Assembly (NCBI GenBank): GCA_002470125.1
Contig: DKNB01000058.1
Coordinates: 207 to 13,710, forward strand
Origin: Gallionellales bacterium UBA7399
GTDB lineage: Bacteria > Pseudomonadota > Gammaproteobacteria > Burkholderiales > Gallionellaceae
Length of the DNA stretch: 13,504 bases
Direction of reading: 5' to 3'
In this document: piece after piece, positions 12,414 through 13,504 of the stretch
Position numbering within the stretch: position 1 is the first letter of the stretch
How the letters are laid out: each line of letters starts with the position of its first letter
Notes under the pieces: model-generated
Database searches by the model: none
Told to the model about the DNA's origin: nothing
What the model saw: only the letters and a program-made list of their open reading frames with translations
Program-made: the position numbers and the translations under genes

Positions 12414-13376
12414 ATGCCGACATTTTTACGCGATGCGCATATGAAGCGCCACAATCTACTGGACATCCTGTTCCGTAATGTCACTCGCTTATCTGCATTT
12501 ATCGTTCTCATGCTGCTTCTTGCGATACTAATATCGCTAGTAATCGGCAGCATGCCATCCATCAAAACCTTTGGACTTAAATTTCTAGCCAGTCCAAACT
12601 GGGATCCAGTTTCAGGTGATTTTGGAGCACTCGTTCCCGTGATTGGCACACTAGCGACATCCGCCATCGCTTTGTTGATCGCCATTCCAGTTAGCTTTGG
12701 AATTGCACTTTTTTTAACGGAAATGTCGCCACCCTGGTTGCGCCGTCCGCTCGGCGTTGCCATTGAGTTACTGGCTGGCATTCCTAGTATTATCTATGGC
12801 ATGTGGGGGCTGTTTGTGTTTGCTCCATTTTTTGCTGATCACATTCAGCCATGGCTGATTCAAAAACTTGGCCCACTTCCCATATTTGGGCCATTATTTC
12901 AAGGCATTCCAATGGGAATCGGTATGCTTACCGCAGGTATTATTTTGGCCATCATGGTCATCCCATTTATCGCCTCAGTCATGCGAGATGTATTTGAAGT
13001 GGTCCCCACTCTACTCAAAGAATCCGCATACGGCCTAGGCTCGACAACATGGGAGGTGGTATGGCACGTTGTCTTGCCATACACAAAAATCGGTGTAGCC
13101 GGTGGAATCATGCTGGGCTTGGGTCGTGCGCTAGGCGAAACCATGGCAGTCACCTTTGTTATTGGTAATGCGCACCAGCTAAGCACGTCCCTGCTCATGC
13201 CTGGCAATAGCATCTCTTCGGCACTCGCCAACGAATTCAATGAAGCGGTTGGTGAGTTATATACCTCAGCACTAGTTGAGCTTGGCTTAATCCTATTCCT
13301 AATCACTTTTATAATATTATCGTTAGCACGTTATATGCTACATGTACTAACAAAGCGTGAAGGAGTGGTGGCCTAA
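12414..13376 (+). CDS. pstC: Phosphate ABC transporter permease PstC
   Basis: Inner-membrane permease of the Pst system, pairing with PstA. The 320-residue protein has about six membrane helices (roughly 24-46, 72-100, 116-140, 166-190, 226-250 and 284-308). The EAA-type cytoplasmic loop contacting the PstB ATPase is at about 203-222 (ESAYGLGSTTWEVVWHVVLP), and GLGRALGETMAV (235-246) is a strong PstC signature. ATG at 12414 gives a start of MPTFLRDAHMKRHN; a second ATG ten codons in (12441) also fits. Neither has a clear ribosome site, so the start is a little uncertain. The stop is two bases before pstA. Confidence 0.95.
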   Translation: MPTFLRDAHMKRHNLLDILFRNVTRLSAFIVLMLLLAILISLVIGSMPSIKTFGLKFLASPNWDPVSGDFGALVPVIGTLATSAIALLIAIPVSFGIALFLTEMSPPWLRRPLGVAIELLAGIPSIIYGMWGLFVFAPFFADHIQPWLIQKLGPLPIFGPLFQGIPMGIGMLTAGIILAIMVIPFIASVMRDVFEVVPTLLKESAYGLGSTTWEVVWHVVLPYTKIGVAGGIMLGLGRALGETMAVTFVIGNAHQLSTSLLMPGNSISSALANEFNEAVGELYTSALVELGLILFLITFIILSLARYMLHVLTKREGVVA

Positions 13377-13378
13377 TC

Positions 13379-13504
13379 ATGCTGACACTTTATACACGCC
13401 GGCGTCTGATAAATATATTTGGCCTTGGCATATCGGCTATAGCCATGCTGTTTGGCTTACTTTGGTTGACTTGGATTTTATGGACACTATTGGCAAAAGG
13501 ATTG
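13379..13504 (+). CDS. pstA: Phosphate ABC transporter permease PstA, N-terminal part (cut by window edge)
   Basis: The first 42 residues of the second Pst permease. A basic N-terminus (LYTRRRLIN) is followed by a hydrophobic helix containing GLGISAIAMLFGLLWLTW and ILWTLLAKG, as in PstA. The ATG begins two bases after the pstC stop; a GGAG within the pstC end lies about 14 bases upstream, so translation is probably coupled to pstC. The assignment rests on this start and on gene order; pstB and phoU would be expected downstream. Confidence 0.88.
   Translation, partial: MLTLYTRRRLINIFGLGISAIAMLFGLLWLTWILWTLLAKGL

Noticed and set aside
12260..12781. 173-residue minus-strand open frame across the pstS-pstC junction
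   Set aside because: It is antisense to both Pst genes and their gap; the composition looks like a shadow frame.

Overview
The window looks like chromosomal core DNA of a Betaproteobacterium of moderate-to-low GC content. The betaproteobacterial gene order exbB-exbD-lpxK-ycaR-kdsB-adk, the LPS genes, the proteobacterial-type SdhC/SdhD anchors and the rpmB-rpmG pair all point there. A Nitrosomonadales-like or low-GC Burkholderiales host is my inference; the window cannot settle the genus. I see no insertion sequences, phage genes, CRISPR arrays, rRNA or tRNA genes.

Layout. (1) 1-1100, minus strand: start of a succinate dehydrogenase operon, sdhC-sdhD-sdhA, with sdhA cut by the window edge. 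(2) 1264-5848, minus strand: a tightly packed eight-gene run, exbB-exbD-lpxK-ycaR-kdsB-adk-glcG-like-gamma-carbonic-anhydrase-like. Several junctions overlap (ATGA or TGATG), implying one transcript with translational coupling. It joins envelope energisation (ExbBD), lipid A and Kdo synthesis (LpxK, KdsB), adenylate metabolism (Adk) and two small accessory proteins. (3) 5849-6183: divergent intergenic region. (4) 6184-8122, plus strand: xseA, then rpmB-rpmG with a good sigma70-like promoter. The 51-aa rpmG is easily missed. (5) 8159-10935, minus strand: an accessory metabolic group made of a Rieske non-heme iron oxygenase, a SpoIIAA-like (STAS) protein and a membrane fatty-acyl desaturase with a long C-terminal extension. 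(6) 10936-11282: divergent intergenic region with a PhoB-type box and -10 element. (7) 11283-13504, plus strand: high-affinity phosphate uptake, pstS-pstC-pstA, with pstA cut by the window edge.

How they work together. SDH links the TCA cycle to the quinone pool. ExbBD uses the proton gradient to energise an outer-membrane transporter through a TonB-like partner outside the window. LpxK and KdsB supply lipid A and activated Kdo. The Pst genes scavenge phosphate, apparently under PhoB control. The Rieske/STAS/desaturase group has no assigned pathway; its oxygenase lacks a reductase partner here and carries Glu where Asp is usual at the bridging position.

No convincing new defence or mobile system was found. 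The most useful points are the Pho box, the pstS-pstC hairpin, the Rieske/STAS/desaturase group and several corrected gene starts (exbB, sdhD, ycaR, rpmB).
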